A DNA stretch of 64,000 nt. Origin: Dyadobacter sp. CY356. Its GTDB lineage: Bacteria > Bacteroidota > Bacteroidia > Cytophagales > Spirosomataceae. Position numbers and translations under genes: made by a program. Where the stretch lies: positions 186,001 to 250,000 of the forward strand of contig NZ_JAJTSZ010000002.1 of NCBI RefSeq assembly GCF_021440195.1. The letters run 5' to 3'. The notes beneath the pieces are model-generated. The model was not told where the DNA came from. It made no database searches and worked only from the letters and a program-made list of their open reading frames with translations. The stretch's first letter is position 1; each line of letters opens with the position of its first letter. Of the stretch, positions 28,703-38,721 are shown piece by piece.

Positions 28703-30094
28703 TTAATCATCCCGGCCACGTCTGTCCATATAACCAATGGTTGCAACGACAAACGTATTATTTCCAGAAGCAACACGTGTTCTGATTTGACCTGCTGTAT
28801 TTGTCCAGACATTTACCTGACCACCAATGTTTGATGAGTTTCCCCCATCTTGTGTTTGTATGGTTGCAAGTGGTGTCGCGCTTAGGCTTGGTGCCAAGTC
28901 AGCAGAATCAAGAGAACTCAAATATGCTGCTGCATAACCACCTGCTCCACTGTTGGTGATGGATGCGTTAACCGTCACATTTAGTTTTAAACCCTTTGGA
29001 ACTGAAAGTGATTTTGTTACGGCTGTGCTTACAGGTGAGGCATCATTAACATCAATGATTGGCGTCAAATATTCAAAATAATCGCCTCTTTGAATAAAAG
29101 GGCGAATGTTTCCAGTTGCGTCCGTTGCATATGATGCAATACGGCGCTTTTCCGAAAAGCCACTTGCTGCTACAAATGCAGTTCCATCCGGTACAAACTT
29201 ATAATCGACAGCCAAAGTTGTTGGGTTATAAATGATGTACAGACCGATGGTTTGGTTGTTTGCTTTGGCAGAACCTGCCTGCATACCACCAACGTTATTA
29301 CCAGCTACCCAAGTAGCGTCCTGCTGCTTAGTCATAGCAACGGATTTGATAACCGTTCCCTCATCAGTCACGAATGAAATGTCAGCGGCAATTGTAATAT
29401 CGTTGTTAATATCAGTTGCGTTGCTGGTTTCTGCGGGTGCTTTTGATCTGAACAACACACCAAGAGACTTTGAAACTGAGGCAGGTGATGCAATCAATGG
29501 GTATTTAAGATCAAAGTATCCTAATGACGTCTTGTACACGCCTTCAAAATATGTTCCCGTTAAAAATGTGCTTGGCGGGAGGTCTGCACCGGCTAATTTG
29601 ATTGGTTTATCACCACCGCCATCTACATTTATAACAACTGGACCAGTATTTGGAAAAAGAGCATATCCACGAATTATCATCGTGTCGGAGTAGCCCTTTG
29701 AAGGGACAGGCATTGCCATTGTCAATGCGTTAGCTGCACCACCAACAGTACCAAAACCTTCAACAAAGTTTAGATTTTCATCGCGAATAGGAACGATCTT
29801 GGCTTGAAAACCTAGGTAGACGTTTTTAGTTCCGGCCCCAAAATTGACAGCGGCATCAGCGTTAGTAGATTCTAAAACCGTGTTTCTTGCAAGTGTGTCA
29901 GGCGATCCGGCTGTAACGGTGCCAATACCAATTTCCCACGAGTTACCTTGGATAATTGTGTAAGGAACCTTTGCCCCTGTTCCAACACCAGCGATAAATG
30001 ATTGAAATCCTGCAACCGGACCTGCGAGAATGAGCGCACCAGTACCAGTCGATGTGGATGTTTCAAATACGCGGTCTGCTGTTTTTAGGGTCAT
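28703..30094 (-). CDS. tail fibre / receptor-binding protein
   Basis: 463 residues. The N-terminus (RVFETSTSTGTGALILAGPVAGFQSF) is the domain found at the start of many proteobacterial phage tail proteins. Beta-rich Gly/Ala/Thr repeats follow. It is last of the tail genes and next to lysis genes, as usual for receptor-binding proteins. Its C-terminal sequence would be the place to look for host specificity. Confidence 0.65.
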   Translation of the reverse strand: MTLKTADRVFETSTSTGTGALILAGPVAGFQSFIAGVGTGAKVPYTIIQGNSWEIGIGTVTAGSPDTLARNTVLESTNADAAVNFGAGTKNVYLGFQAKIVPIRDENLNFVEGFGTVGGAANALTMAMPVPSKGYSDTMIIRGYALFPNTGPVVINVDGGGDKPIKLAGADLPPSTFLTGTYFEGVYKTSLGYFDLKYPLIASPASVSKSLGVLFRSKAPAETSNATDINNDITIAADISFVTDEGTVIKSVAMTKQQDATWVAGNNVGGMQAGSAKANNQTIGLYIIYNPTTLAVDYKFVPDGTAFVAASGFSEKRRIASYATDATGNIRPFIQRGDYFEYLTPIIDVNDASPVSTAVTKSLSVPKGLKLNVTVNASITNSGAGGYAAAYLSSLDSADLAPSLSATPLATIQTQDGGNSSNIGGQVNVWTNTAGQIRTRVASGNNTFVVATIGYMDRRGRDD

Positions 30095-30888
30095 GCTGGA
30101 ATTTCCTCAATCCGGAAGGATTTGTTATAGAGCGAATATTGAAAAGCCACCTTTGGATTTATTGTTTCCATGGTGCCATAGTGTGAGCGGATTTGCAAAA
30201 GGCTTTTTGCATCAGGATCGGGAATGAATAAAACGTCCTTGGTACGACCGCAAGCCATTTCAAGGGCAAATACCTTTCCATAGGTTTCATCTTCATTCAT
30301 ATATCCAAGCGTAAATTCTGCGGTTTTGTATTTCACAAACTCACGAGGAATTTTTCCACCAGAAACAACCCGGTTAACTTTGGATGGATCAACCACCCCT
30401 TCGGAAAGTCCATAATCCATATTTGTTGTAGGTTGGAAAGCGTTACTGATGTAAAGACGGCCAATATCAATGTATGCAGCGCCCGTATCCACAATATCAA
30501 TGAACCAATAACGGTACGTTTGCGGGGCAAAGAATGAGAGAAACATGTTTTTTTCTAACGGATAGCCAGAATCTACAAAGGCTGTTTGGTTGGATCGGGC
30601 TGGTAGTAAACCAGTGTCATACGGTGCCGTAGATGAATTATTCGTGTTGGAGGCGCGCAACCGGACAGAAGCAATCGGTGAACAATTGTGTGCTATTAAT
30701 GCCACTAGGTTGATTTGTTTTGCAGTCAACAGGTCAACAGTCAAAGTAATGGTGTCACCCATAGCACGGTAAATGGCTTTTAAATCCATTTCTTGAAGGT
30801 TGGCAAGGGGAAGGTCACCCGCGCCGGACGTACCTGAGATTGTAGCAGCATCGGAAAGCAGAGCATTTGCCAAGATCATATTCTGCAT
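30091..30888 (-). CDS. phage tail protein
   Basis: 265 residues, beta-rich, overlapping the fibre gene by four bases and lying after the large hub-like gene. Segments such as MNEDETYGKVFALEMACGRTKDVLFIP recall distal tail proteins of siphoviruses. Precise role unassigned. Confidence 0.55.
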   Translation of the reverse strand: MQNMILANALLSDAATISGTSGAGDLPLANLQEMDLKAIYRAMGDTITLTVDLLTAKQINLVALIAHNCSPIASVRLRASNTNNSSTAPYDTGLLPARSNQTAFVDSGYPLEKNMFLSFFAPQTYRYWFIDIVDTGAAYIDIGRLYISNAFQPTTNMDYGLSEGVVDPSKVNRVVSGGKIPREFVKYKTAEFTLGYMNEDETYGKVFALEMACGRTKDVLFIPDPDAKSLLQIRSHYGTMETINPKVAFQYSLYNKSFRIEEIPA

Positions 30889-30891
30889 AGC

Positions 30892-32577
30892 TTATCCCCA
30901 CAATTCAAAAACGGTTGCGCCAGTCTCAGCGTCCTCCGAAACACCGGAAACCATAAAGACTTTCCCGGCATTAAGATTGAAACGATTGTATATTAATCTG
31001 ACCTGAGCGCCAATGTATAATTTGAACAAAGCTCGGTACACTGTTAATTGAAATACCTGCCGTGGTGTGCTGTAAACCGATACAAGCCTGTCAAGCAATG
31101 ACTGAGCATCAGCCTGATTTGCAATATTCGTGTAGAAAATCTTTTCAATCAGTTCTTTGCTGTTACCCCGGACAGCGCGGTCTTCATGTGTCAGATAACG
31201 GTATTCATTTGATACAAAAGAACGGTCTGCATTTGTGGTGGCGCTGGCAAGTTCGCTTTCGTCCTGAACTGTCCAAGCCGGGGCATAACCCACGGAAACA
31301 CGCCAAGCGGGTTTTGTTACGCGTTCAAGTTTAATGCCCTGCTCGTCAATGTCGTTTATCGTGATGACAGCGCTTTCAACGGATGGAGGGGAAACTGTTC
31401 CGGCAAACAAAAGACCTTGGCGGGTGAATGTCCAATATGCACCAACGCCTGAAACTAGGTCACTAATCACATCACTGGCGGTCATGTTTTTGTTAATGTA
31501 CGTTCCAACGTCACCGGTTAAAACTGCATCCAGATTGTTTAGAGAACCGCCGTCAATGTATTCAGGCTCAACGGGATTAAGACCGAGACGCGTGGTCACG
31601 ATCCGCTGGATAATTGCACCAGTCTTGGAAACGTACCCACCATTTCCATTCTCGCCCTGTACATCCATGGTAATACGTCCGGCAGGTGTCGAGCCAAGCT
31701 TGATATATCCGCCAGAAAGCTGTGTTTTGAATTGACCGGGCGCAACTGTGGCTAAAATAATATCAGGCACGTCACCGCCATTTGTAAGGCCAACGCCACG
31801 ATCACGGACGGCATCCACACCCAGAATTGATCCGTCATGGATTTGATAAATCAAATTAATGGAATCCACAAGGATTGGCTCGGCATTCTTGATCTTCCCG
31901 TATGCCAGTGGTTTGTAAGTATTGATAATGTTTGCACCGCCATCAATACCACCCGTGCCACCGTAGATACCGGAAACAATTTGCTGATCGGTTTTTGATC
32001 TGTTGTCTTTGATTGTCAGCGTGAATTGGTCGTCATCACCATCAAAGTCATCAATTGCACCGTCAAAGATTGTTGCAAAGTCCTGATAACGAAACGTCTT
32101 CGCCCCGGCCTTTACAGTTACACGGCGGGATGACCAGAAATAATCCGTGAGACGGTCAAGGTTTCCGTTGCCATTTTGAATGACAATTGAGCCATAGGAC
32201 TGATTACTATTGCCGAACTCGTCATTTGAAAGTACCGATACGTCAAATTGAAAGGCGTTATTGACCTGACCGATGAAATATTTATTTGCAAGTGTGTCGG
32301 TTGGTTTTGTGACAAATCCCACATCGGACAGGCACACCAGAGAAACACCACCGTAATAATCAAAACCATAATGGCTGATTGGCAATGTCCCAAAAGGAGG
32401 CTCTCCGGTAAGTGTGTTGACCTGTGTCACATCATACGGATATGCCTCAATCAGATAAATAAGCTGCGCCTGTGGATTGTCTTGAAGGATTGCAAACGGA
32501 TCAGGAGTGGAATGGTCAAGATCGGTGGCAAGTTGGCTTATCGCTAAATCACCGAAAAAGTCTAGGTAATCGGTCAT
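30892..32577 (-). CDS. tail hub / baseplate-like protein
   Basis: 561 residues. Gly-rich beta structure and position right after the tape measure fit the hub protein at the tail tip of siphoviruses, which anchors the fibre and the tape. Segments of interest: KYFIGQVNNAFQFDVSVLS, SRRVTVKAGAKTF and a late PRQVFQLTVYRALFKLYIG. It overlaps the tape-measure gene by four bases. Confidence 0.6.
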   Translation of the reverse strand: MTDYLDFFGDLAISQLATDLDHSTPDPFAILQDNPQAQLIYLIEAYPYDVTQVNTLTGEPPFGTLPISHYGFDYYGGVSLVCLSDVGFVTKPTDTLANKYFIGQVNNAFQFDVSVLSNDEFGNSNQSYGSIVIQNGNGNLDRLTDYFWSSRRVTVKAGAKTFRYQDFATIFDGAIDDFDGDDDQFTLTIKDNRSKTDQQIVSGIYGGTGGIDGGANIINTYKPLAYGKIKNAEPILVDSINLIYQIHDGSILGVDAVRDRGVGLTNGGDVPDIILATVAPGQFKTQLSGGYIKLGSTPAGRITMDVQGENGNGGYVSKTGAIIQRIVTTRLGLNPVEPEYIDGGSLNNLDAVLTGDVGTYINKNMTASDVISDLVSGVGAYWTFTRQGLLFAGTVSPPSVESAVITINDIDEQGIKLERVTKPAWRVSVGYAPAWTVQDESELASATTNADRSFVSNEYRYLTHEDRAVRGNSKELIEKIFYTNIANQADAQSLLDRLVSVYSTPRQVFQLTVYRALFKLYIGAQVRLIYNRFNLNAGKVFMVSGVSEDAETGATVFELWG

Positions 32578-35500
32578 GAAGCCACTTTCATGTAATTTAG
32601 CATTCTCTCCATGAGCTTACGCGTTCTAATGCTTTCCACGCGGCCCGCACGGATTTCATCAGTGTTTTCCTGTGTAAGCGCGGCAATTTGATTGTTACTT
32701 CGTACAATGTCACCGGCTGCGTTTCCAGACAAAGCCATAATCCCGGCTGTTTGACCAGCGGTGTATACTTGTTCACCACCACCCATGCGAACCAATTCAC
32801 GTCCCTGCTCCCCTACCATGGCAAAGCCTGACGCGGCTGAATTTGTACCGACAGCATAACCCGGCACACCAGCAGCTTTGGCGATTTCAGTTACACTGGA
32901 TCGCACAAAACCTTCCAAGGCTACAAAGCTGACGGATGACGCGTAAATTCCTCTCCCAAGCTCTATGAGGGTTGCTGCGGCACCAAGTAAATCAGTAGTG
33001 ACGGTTAAATCACCGCCTTGGGCTGTTTTCAGAAGATCATCAAAGTTACCTTGTGCAAGTCCCAGCTTTTCCATTGGGTTTAGGCTGGAATTAGAACTGA
33101 GTGACTGACCATCCAAGAAAGCTTTGAATGTTTTAGTCATTTCTTCAAGGCTGGAAAACCCTGCTGCCTGAGCTTTTAATGCACCGATTGCAGCTTCTTT
33201 CTGCTTATCTAGGGCTTTGGTATATTCTTCAATCGGCAAACCAAGGAATGTTGCCGTATCAATCAAGTTCTGCATATTGTCGTTTAGTACTTGAATGGCT
33301 TCGGATAATTGATCTGCAACCGTTTTCGGATAGAGTGTGTCTTTGTAAGACTGACCAAAAGCAAAGGCATCAGCCAGTCCAGAAGCATTCTGCACACCAA
33401 CTTTATTCAAGATTGTCGTGAATGTCTCATCCAGCCCGGTAATGCTGTTTCTCAGGTCTTCAAAGATTTTATTCGTGAATGCCTGAGAATCGTTCCCAAA
33501 GTTCTGACCGTTATAACGAAGTCCGTCACGGCTACCAATAACGATGTTTGCCGATCCGCTTGCCGTACCACCGTATTGCTTGATTGTGCCAAGGACGCTG
33601 GACATTGACGACAGAATGGTATCGCGGAATGTGGCATTTTCCTGACTGAATTTCTTACCGCTCTGCCCGCTATATGAAGCTACACCGGAAGCAAAATCAA
33701 TTGTGCCGCCCTGGGCTTTATCGGATGGCTTTGCACCACCGAACAAACCACCAATGGCCGTACCGACAAAGGAACCGATTGCAGCACCAAGGAAAGGGAT
33801 TGGAATAAGTGCCTGACCGATTAAAGCCCCGGCAATGCCTGTCCCAGCGTTCACAAGGCCGTTTTTGTTTCCAAGACCAAGAAGATTTGCCGCTGTGCTT
33901 CCAACAAAACCACCTCCTATATTTGCGGCAGTTCCAGCATTGGTTGCGAATTTTTGAAGGCCAACAGTGGTTGAGAAGCTGTTCCCCATGGCTGCGCTGG
34001 CTTTTGCAATCATCGAAGCAACGCCTGTCGTGGCGCTTCCTCCCGATAAAAAAGATTTACCAATGCTGAATAAGTTACTGGCACCTGTTAGGCTACTTGA
34101 TCCCGAAGAAGAACCTGAAGCTGTACCCAGTACTGAACCTACCGCATCGCTGGAAAGCCCCATTGACCCACCAACAGAACCAAGCACAGAAACAACGATT
34201 GGACGCACTGAGGCTTGATAAACAATATCCAGCATGACGCTTTTAAACGTCGATTTGATACCTTCGGCAAACTTGGTGAACATACTGCCACCACCCTCAA
34301 AAGCGCCTTTAAAAGCATCTTTAAAACCGTCCTGAATTTCATCTGCCATCCCTTGAAAAGCTTTTCCGGTCGGGCCATCTAGCTCGGCTTCGACAGCAAG
34401 TTTCTTTAATTCATCACGGGCATTTTTGATGTTCTTGGTAATTGCTTCGGACTGTTCAGCGGTTTTCGCGAACGATCTCAACCGTTCCATTTCAGAGATT
34501 TTGTCTGTCAGCTTTTCAGTTTCAGAGCGGGAATCCTTGATTGCGTCAGTCAGTTCCGTTTGGATCTTCTTTTGTGCTTTCAGGGCTTCTTTGTTCTGGT
34601 TGCCTTTTGCTGCAATGTCTTTTGCAATCTTGGCGTAATCCTGTGAAATTGCTCGTTGCTCAGGGGTAATAGCTCCACCAAAATCATCACCAAAAAGATT
34701 GTCCTCACGGCTCTTACGTGCTGCTGCAGCGGCAGACAAACTACCACCAATATCTGTGGTCTGGAATAAATCGATCTGTGTTTTGTCAACACCCATCCAG
34801 TCAGGCGCATTTCGTTTCGCCCAATTAATGCCCTCAATGGCCTTATTGATACCTTTCAGCATCAAATTGACGGTTTCTTGAATTCCTGCGGCAATGCCAT
34901 CAAACAAAGTAGCCAGGCCATTGTAAATGACTTTTGCACCCTGCCCCAGAACTCTGAGCGCCATACCAATTCCATTGGTTGCTCCGGTTGCACTGTTTGC
35001 CTGTGCAATGATCTGATCAAAGCTGCTGGCTAATTGTTTCGCTCCCTGCGCGGCTGTCTTTGGAAATTGCTCAAATTCAGCGCGGACTTTTTCAGTCTGG
35101 TTTAATACGGCGGCGAACACGTCACTGGATAAAAGTTTTCCTTCAACCACCAGAAGGCGCATTTGGCCTGTTGTGACACCAAGCTCATCAGCAATCGACT
35201 TACCGACCGCTGGAATGTTTTCCATGATAGAATTGAATTCTTCGGCACGTGTGTAGGTGCTTGAAAGCGCCTGTCCTAACTGGGTTAAACCAGCTTTCAT
35301 CGCATCAGGTAATGCCCCGGAAGTCACACCAAGCTTTGTAACTGTCTCCGTAAAGACCAGCATATCATTGTTGGTGGCTTTAATTTCTTCGCGGACAAAT
35401 GAAAGACGTTGCAGAATTGAAAGGCTTGTAGCCATTTCGCTTCCAGTGTCGTTTGAAATCTTACGAAGCTCACCCATCATCCGGGCGGTTTCTTGTGCAG

Positions 35501-35771
35501 TCTTGGCAACGCTTCTCAGTCGGGCTTCCATGACCGTGTACTGGTCAGCCATCTTTACAATCTGAACGGCACTAAATGCAACACCTAAAGCGCCAAAAGC
35601 CCTTGTGAGGCCGTTGGCTGCTAATGTTGTGGCACGTACTTGGTTTTCAAGTTGCTTGTTTGAATTGCTTGCGGTTTTGCTGGAAGAGCTAATATCATCG
35701 AGTGATTTTTTGATGACACGACCACCAGATACATCTCCAGTGATACCAACAACAATATTTACATCACTCAT
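32574..35771 (-). CDS. tail tape measure protein
   Basis: 1065 residues, the longest element protein. The N-terminal tape-measure domain has MEARLRSVAKTAQETARMMGELRKIS and LGQALSSTYTRAEEFNSIMENIPAV. Central charged coiled-coil, hydrophobic Gly/Ala-rich membrane-active segment (about 590-740), and C-terminal motif FAMVGEQGRELVRMGGGEQVYTA common in tape-measure proteins. Its length sets the tail length and implies a long non-contractile tail. Confidence 0.9.
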   Translation of the reverse strand: MSDVNIVVGITGDVSGGRVIKKSLDDISSSSKTASNSNKQLENQVRATTLAANGLTRAFGALGVAFSAVQIVKMADQYTVMEARLRSVAKTAQETARMMGELRKISNDTGSEMATSLSILQRLSFVREEIKATNNDMLVFTETVTKLGVTSGALPDAMKAGLTQLGQALSSTYTRAEEFNSIMENIPAVGKSIADELGVTTGQMRLLVVEGKLLSSDVFAAVLNQTEKVRAEFEQFPKTAAQGAKQLASSFDQIIAQANSATGATNGIGMALRVLGQGAKVIYNGLATLFDGIAAGIQETVNLMLKGINKAIEGINWAKRNAPDWMGVDKTQIDLFQTTDIGGSLSAAAAARKSREDNLFGDDFGGAITPEQRAISQDYAKIAKDIAAKGNQNKEALKAQKKIQTELTDAIKDSRSETEKLTDKISEMERLRSFAKTAEQSEAITKNIKNARDELKKLAVEAELDGPTGKAFQGMADEIQDGFKDAFKGAFEGGGSMFTKFAEGIKSTFKSVMLDIVYQASVRPIVVSVLGSVGGSMGLSSDAVGSVLGTASGSSSGSSSLTGASNLFSIGKSFLSGGSATTGVASMIAKASAAMGNSFSTTVGLQKFATNAGTAANIGGGFVGSTAANLLGLGNKNGLVNAGTGIAGALIGQALIPIPFLGAAIGSFVGTAIGGLFGGAKPSDKAQGGTIDFASGVASYSGQSGKKFSQENATFRDTILSSMSSVLGTIKQYGGTASGSANIVIGSRDGLRYNGQNFGNDSQAFTNKIFEDLRNSITGLDETFTTILNKVGVQNASGLADAFAFGQSYKDTLYPKTVADQLSEAIQVLNDNMQNLIDTATFLGLPIEEYTKALDKQKEAAIGALKAQAAGFSSLEEMTKTFKAFLDGQSLSSNSSLNPMEKLGLAQGNFDDLLKTAQGGDLTVTTDLLGAAATLIELGRGIYASSVSFVALEGFVRSSVTEIAKAAGVPGYAVGTNSAASGFAMVGEQGRELVRMGGGEQVYTAGQTAGIMALSGNAAGDIVRSNNQIAALTQENTDEIRAGRVESIRTRKLMERMLNYMKVAS

Positions 35772-36106
35772 TTCTTCCCCTTGCTCCGCTTTTCTTCGTA
35801 CTGATAAGCGGCGTTCTCCAATGATCTTATATGGCTTTCCAAAACAGCGAAATCCTCAATGTCATTCACTCCGTTTCTAATAGCCCATCTATCAATGGAT
35901 GACCAAGGTATCGGGCCTACGCTCATTCCAATTGGCTTATCATAGCGCAGTTCTTGGTATGCAATCAAGTAGAAGTCCAAGCCGGGGAGAAGTTTGGGGC
36001 GGCGGTCTAATGCAGGAACTTTTTGACCATCACGGCGAAGGCTTTCCAGCCATTCGACTTTACCACCAAACTCCGCTTCCCAGACTAGGACTTCACAGAG
36101 TTTTTT
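35768..36106 (-). CDS. -1 frame extension of the tail chaperone (GT-type)
   Basis: After a -1 shift at the heptamer the frame stays open for about 110 codons (LCEVLVWEAEFGG ... EEKRSKGKK), giving a fusion of about 269 residues. No stop interrupts it. Its first ATG is far downstream, and the only early start-like codon is a TTG, so independent initiation is unlikely. The stop overlaps the tape-measure start. Contents such as VGPIPWSSIDRWA resemble T-domain proteins. Confidence 0.8.
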   Translation of the reverse strand, partial: KKLCEVLVWEAEFGGKVEWLESLRRDGQKVPALDRRPKLLPGLDFYLIAYQELRYDKPIGMSVGPIPWSSIDRWAIRNGVNDIEDFAVLESHIRSLENAAYQYEEKRSKGKK

Positions 36107-36576
36107 GCTTCGGCCTCAGTTTTCTTCTTGCGAAAGTTTACAGCGTCCGAGGCATCAGACTGAATTTTTGTGAACAGATCAGGAGCGGCCACAAACAATT
36201 TGACCAAGCCTTTTTTGGCTTCGGCATCGTATGGGATCGTCTGCCCGTCAGTGGTTTTAATTCCTACAATTACCGTCTCGACATAAACTTCTGCCATCAA
36301 TTTGCTGGCGTGTTTATCGTCTTCGCTCTCGTCAACCTCACCACGGGACTGAACATATGGAAGAACTTTGTCTTTCATAGCCTTGGCGTATGCTTGGTTG
36401 CGGTGTACGGCACGTTTCAGAACGAATGTACCGTAGCGGCCATAATCGAACGCCACACCTGCAGAAGTTTCGAGATTGGTATCAGTCTCAAATCCTTCGT
36501 GTAGTGTTGTCAGGAATGATTGTAAAAGATCGGTAGCGACTTTCGGAGAAGCTTTTGGTTTATCATTTTTAGCCAT
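36085..36576 (-). CDS. tail assembly chaperone (zero-frame product)
   Basis: 163 residues, helical, acidic, ending in a Lys/Glu-rich tail (FRKKKTEAEAKNSVKS). It lies between tail tube and tape-measure genes, where siphoviruses encode the G/GT chaperones that coat the tape during assembly. The reading frame carries the slippery heptamer A AAA AAC in the correct register five codons before its stop. An aaggac ribosome site precedes the ATG. Confidence 0.8.
   Translation of the reverse strand: MAKNDKPKASPKVATDLLQSFLTTLHEGFETDTNLETSAGVAFDYGRYGTFVLKRAVHRNQAYAKAMKDKVLPYVQSRGEVDESEDDKHASKLMAEVYVETVIVGIKTTDGQTIPYDAEAKKGLVKLFVAAPDLFTKIQSDASDAVNFRKKKTEAEAKNSVKS
36100..36106 (-). promoter_or_regulatory. 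programmed -1 frameshift site A AAA AAC
   Basis: Read on the minus strand in the chaperone frame as gcA AAA AAC tct. This is the strongest known bacterial -1 slippery heptamer. Slipping joins the two open frames without a stop. Confidence 0.85.
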
Positions 36577-36671
36577 ATGTGTAAGTCCTTCGGGTTGGAC
36601 GGAAGCGATCTGCCCGAACAGACCGCCCCCTAACTTGCAAGTATCTTATGGCTTTGCGGGAGCCAACTCGT

Positions 36672-37586
36672 TTACGGTGTTCGCGTAATTCTTAACTGTG
36701 CGGCTGTTGTCGCATCAAAATAGGCTTGGAAGCTGATTTTCTGCATAACGTCTTGGTTGTTACCGTCAGCCGTTGGGGAGTTTGCAGTAAGTTTCAGTTT
36801 TGGAATGAAGAAAGTGTATTTAAGAGAGGAAGCGCCACCCAATGAGAATGTCAGATCTGATGGTGTGTCACCCAAGTACAAATCCATCAGTTCAGGAGTG
36901 TCGAAATATGCTTCTGCTTCACCTGTGACCATGAATTGTCCGGCACGAATGCCCTTGCTGGCGACCTGACCCATTACAGGCTGTTGTTCAAGGTTGTTGC
37001 TGATATTCAGGGAAAGGGACATAAGCTGAACCGTACCACCACCTGTCATGGCAAGAGCGGCAAAGTTGTTTGCAGCGTTCAGGACTGGATTTGAGTTTGG
37101 CTCAACGTAAGTCGCACCTGTTACAATCGCCTGTGTCTGCGTCATGTTCTGAGACATGATATTAAACGATCCAGTCACAACTTCTTTGGCTCGCATACTG
37201 AGTGACAAGCTGTTGACCATTGATCCGGTGTAGCGGTGAAACTGGTTTGCAAGTGCTGCAAAAGTCTCTTCAATGGTGAAGGTCTTTTTAGTCACGCCGT
37301 TTTTCAGGACGTTTGTTGTCCATGTGCCGAACATTAGAGCTTCAAGAAAATCATCAAATGTGCCGTAGGACAGTTCAAAATTAATGTCTCCACCAGCTTC
37401 TTGACCAACGCGGGTCATATCAGCGACGTTACGGTCAGCGCGGATTTCATTGCTTGAAGTGTATTGTAAGGAAGGCGCAAGGCTCTCACCAGTCATACGC
37501 AGCTTTTTAAATGCTGGAGTAGCGGGGGTTACGCCGGGTGTAACTTCGGCAATATAGGCAAGGCGGGTCTGTGAGGAATCAGTCAT
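36672..37586 (-). CDS. major tail tube protein
   Basis: 304 residues. LAYIAEVTPGVTPATPAFKKLRMTGESL, EIRADRNVADM and a C-terminal TNSPTADGNNQD...QKISFQA match the tail tube family of long non-contractile tails (stacked hexameric rings). Strong ribosome site aaggag before the ATG. It is first in the tail assembly group. Confidence 0.85.
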   Translation of the reverse strand: MTDSSQTRLAYIAEVTPGVTPATPAFKKLRMTGESLAPSLQYTSSNEIRADRNVADMTRVGQEAGGDINFELSYGTFDDFLEALMFGTWTTNVLKNGVTKKTFTIEETFAALANQFHRYTGSMVNSLSLSMRAKEVVTGSFNIMSQNMTQTQAIVTGATYVEPNSNPVLNAANNFAALAMTGGGTVQLMSLSLNISNNLEQQPVMGQVASKGIRAGQFMVTGEAEAYFDTPELMDLYLGDTPSDLTFSLGGASSLKYTFFIPKLKLTANSPTADGNNQDVMQKISFQAYFDATTAAQLRITRTP

Positions 37587-37601
37587 TAGGGGTCTCCTTG
37601 G

Positions 37602-38015
37602 TTAAGCAATCTCGTCATAGTAGAATTTGGAAAGCACGTTGATCTGATACCATCCTGCGCCGTCGTTTCCGATTTCTCGCGGGTGAACGTCATAGTAGGT
37701 TATACCAGAATTCTGAACGCCTTGAAAGATGGGAATTATTAAATCTGCTTTTTTACGGGCATCAACGCTACCTTTTCCCTGCGGTGAGAAAATCTGTGCT
37801 GTAATTAATCCGTATCGTCTGAATTTATTGCTGCCGGGAGAGCCAATGCTTGCCTGATTACCATCAACGTGTACAATGTTCAATCGCACCCATGTAGCTG
37901 CCGGAGATGGTGGAATTGTCTTGTCCGGTACATCATCATAAGCAACCTTCGTTGTTACGCCCCAAGCGGCTGCAAACCGTGCACGGATGGTTTTGACGGT
38001 TAATTCAATACTCAT
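37602..38015 (-). CDS. tail terminator-like protein
   Basis: 137 residues. Alpha/beta pattern with TIRARFAAAWGVTTKVAYDDVP and WVRLNIVHVDGNQASIG fits the DUF4128/tail-terminator group that caps the tail tube. Position just before the tube gene in transcription order supports this. It overlaps the gp10-like gene by four bases. Confidence 0.65.
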   Translation of the reverse strand: MSIELTVKTIRARFAAAWGVTTKVAYDDVPDKTIPPSPAATWVRLNIVHVDGNQASIGSPGSNKFRRYGLITAQIFSPQGKGSVDARKKADLIIPIFQGVQNSGITYYDVHPREIGNDGAGWYQINVLSKFYYDEIA

Positions 38016-38446
38016 TGAACATCCCTTTTAATAATCTGCTTCGCTTGACGTGATCCGATCATAATTGATGCATCAACAAAGTTTGCAGGGGCTTGGGATG
38101 ACCAGCCGTCATTCAATCTCTGGATGTATGGGAGGTTGTTTGAGATATAAATTGTATCGCTCATCTTGTATCGTGCCGTCACACCCAAAGCTTTTGAAGT
38201 GTCAGGCTCCTCGGTGCTATCAGATACGGAAAGATCAACGGTGTTAATGTCGATATTCCAGTTTGCTCTTGCTCGTCCACCAACATACCCCTCAGGCGCG
38301 GGTGACTGCCACAGGTCAGGATTACCAACAGGCGTATTGATGACAATGTTTGTGTAAGCTTGCAGTGCAACAATGCGGACAGCCTTTTCAAGGTTCTTCT
38401 CAACCTTGTTCGTGTACGCTGCTTTGATTTGCTCATCAACGGTCAT
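38012..38446 (-). CDS. HK97 gp10-like neck/minor tail protein
   Basis: 144 residues. AYTNIVINTPVGNPDLW, GGRARANWNIDIN and the C-terminal YIQRLNDGWSSQAPANFVDASI are the usual segments of HK97-gp10-like proteins at the head-tail junction. Coupled on both sides by four-base overlaps. Confidence 0.7.
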   Translation of the reverse strand: MTVDEQIKAAYTNKVEKNLEKAVRIVALQAYTNIVINTPVGNPDLWQSPAPEGYVGGRARANWNIDINTVDLSVSDSTEEPDTSKALGVTARYKMSDTIYISNNLPYIQRLNDGWSSQAPANFVDASIMIGSRQAKQIIKRDVQ

Positions 38447-38721
38447 TTTAAAGTTTCCAGCAACCTGTTCTTAAGAATTTCACAGGCTGCGACACCTGAA
38501 TAAATATTGCCAAGCATTCCCTCGCTGTAAGTCGTGGTAATTCTTTCATCAACAACTGTCGCAATGATTGCCAGTTCAATAATAAACCCTGACCTGACCA
38601 TTTCAAGGGCTTCTTCCAATACAAGCTCGGAATCGGTTTTCACCTTTTTCTGGCTATGAATTAGATAAAGTGGCGCACCACCATTTTTCATTTTGATCTT
38701 GCCAATTTTGCAACCGCTCAT
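38443..38721 (-). CDS. phage hypothetical protein in the head-tail joining cluster
   Basis: 92 residues with helical centre (VLEEALEMVRSGFIIELAIIATV); no family recognised. Its place between head-closure and gp10-like genes suggests a connector or assembly role. ATGA overlaps at both ends. Confidence 0.55.
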   Translation of the reverse strand: MSGCKIGKIKMKNGGAPLYLIHSQKKVKTDSELVLEEALEMVRSGFIIELAIIATVVDERITTTYSEGMLGNIYSGVAACEILKNRLLETLK

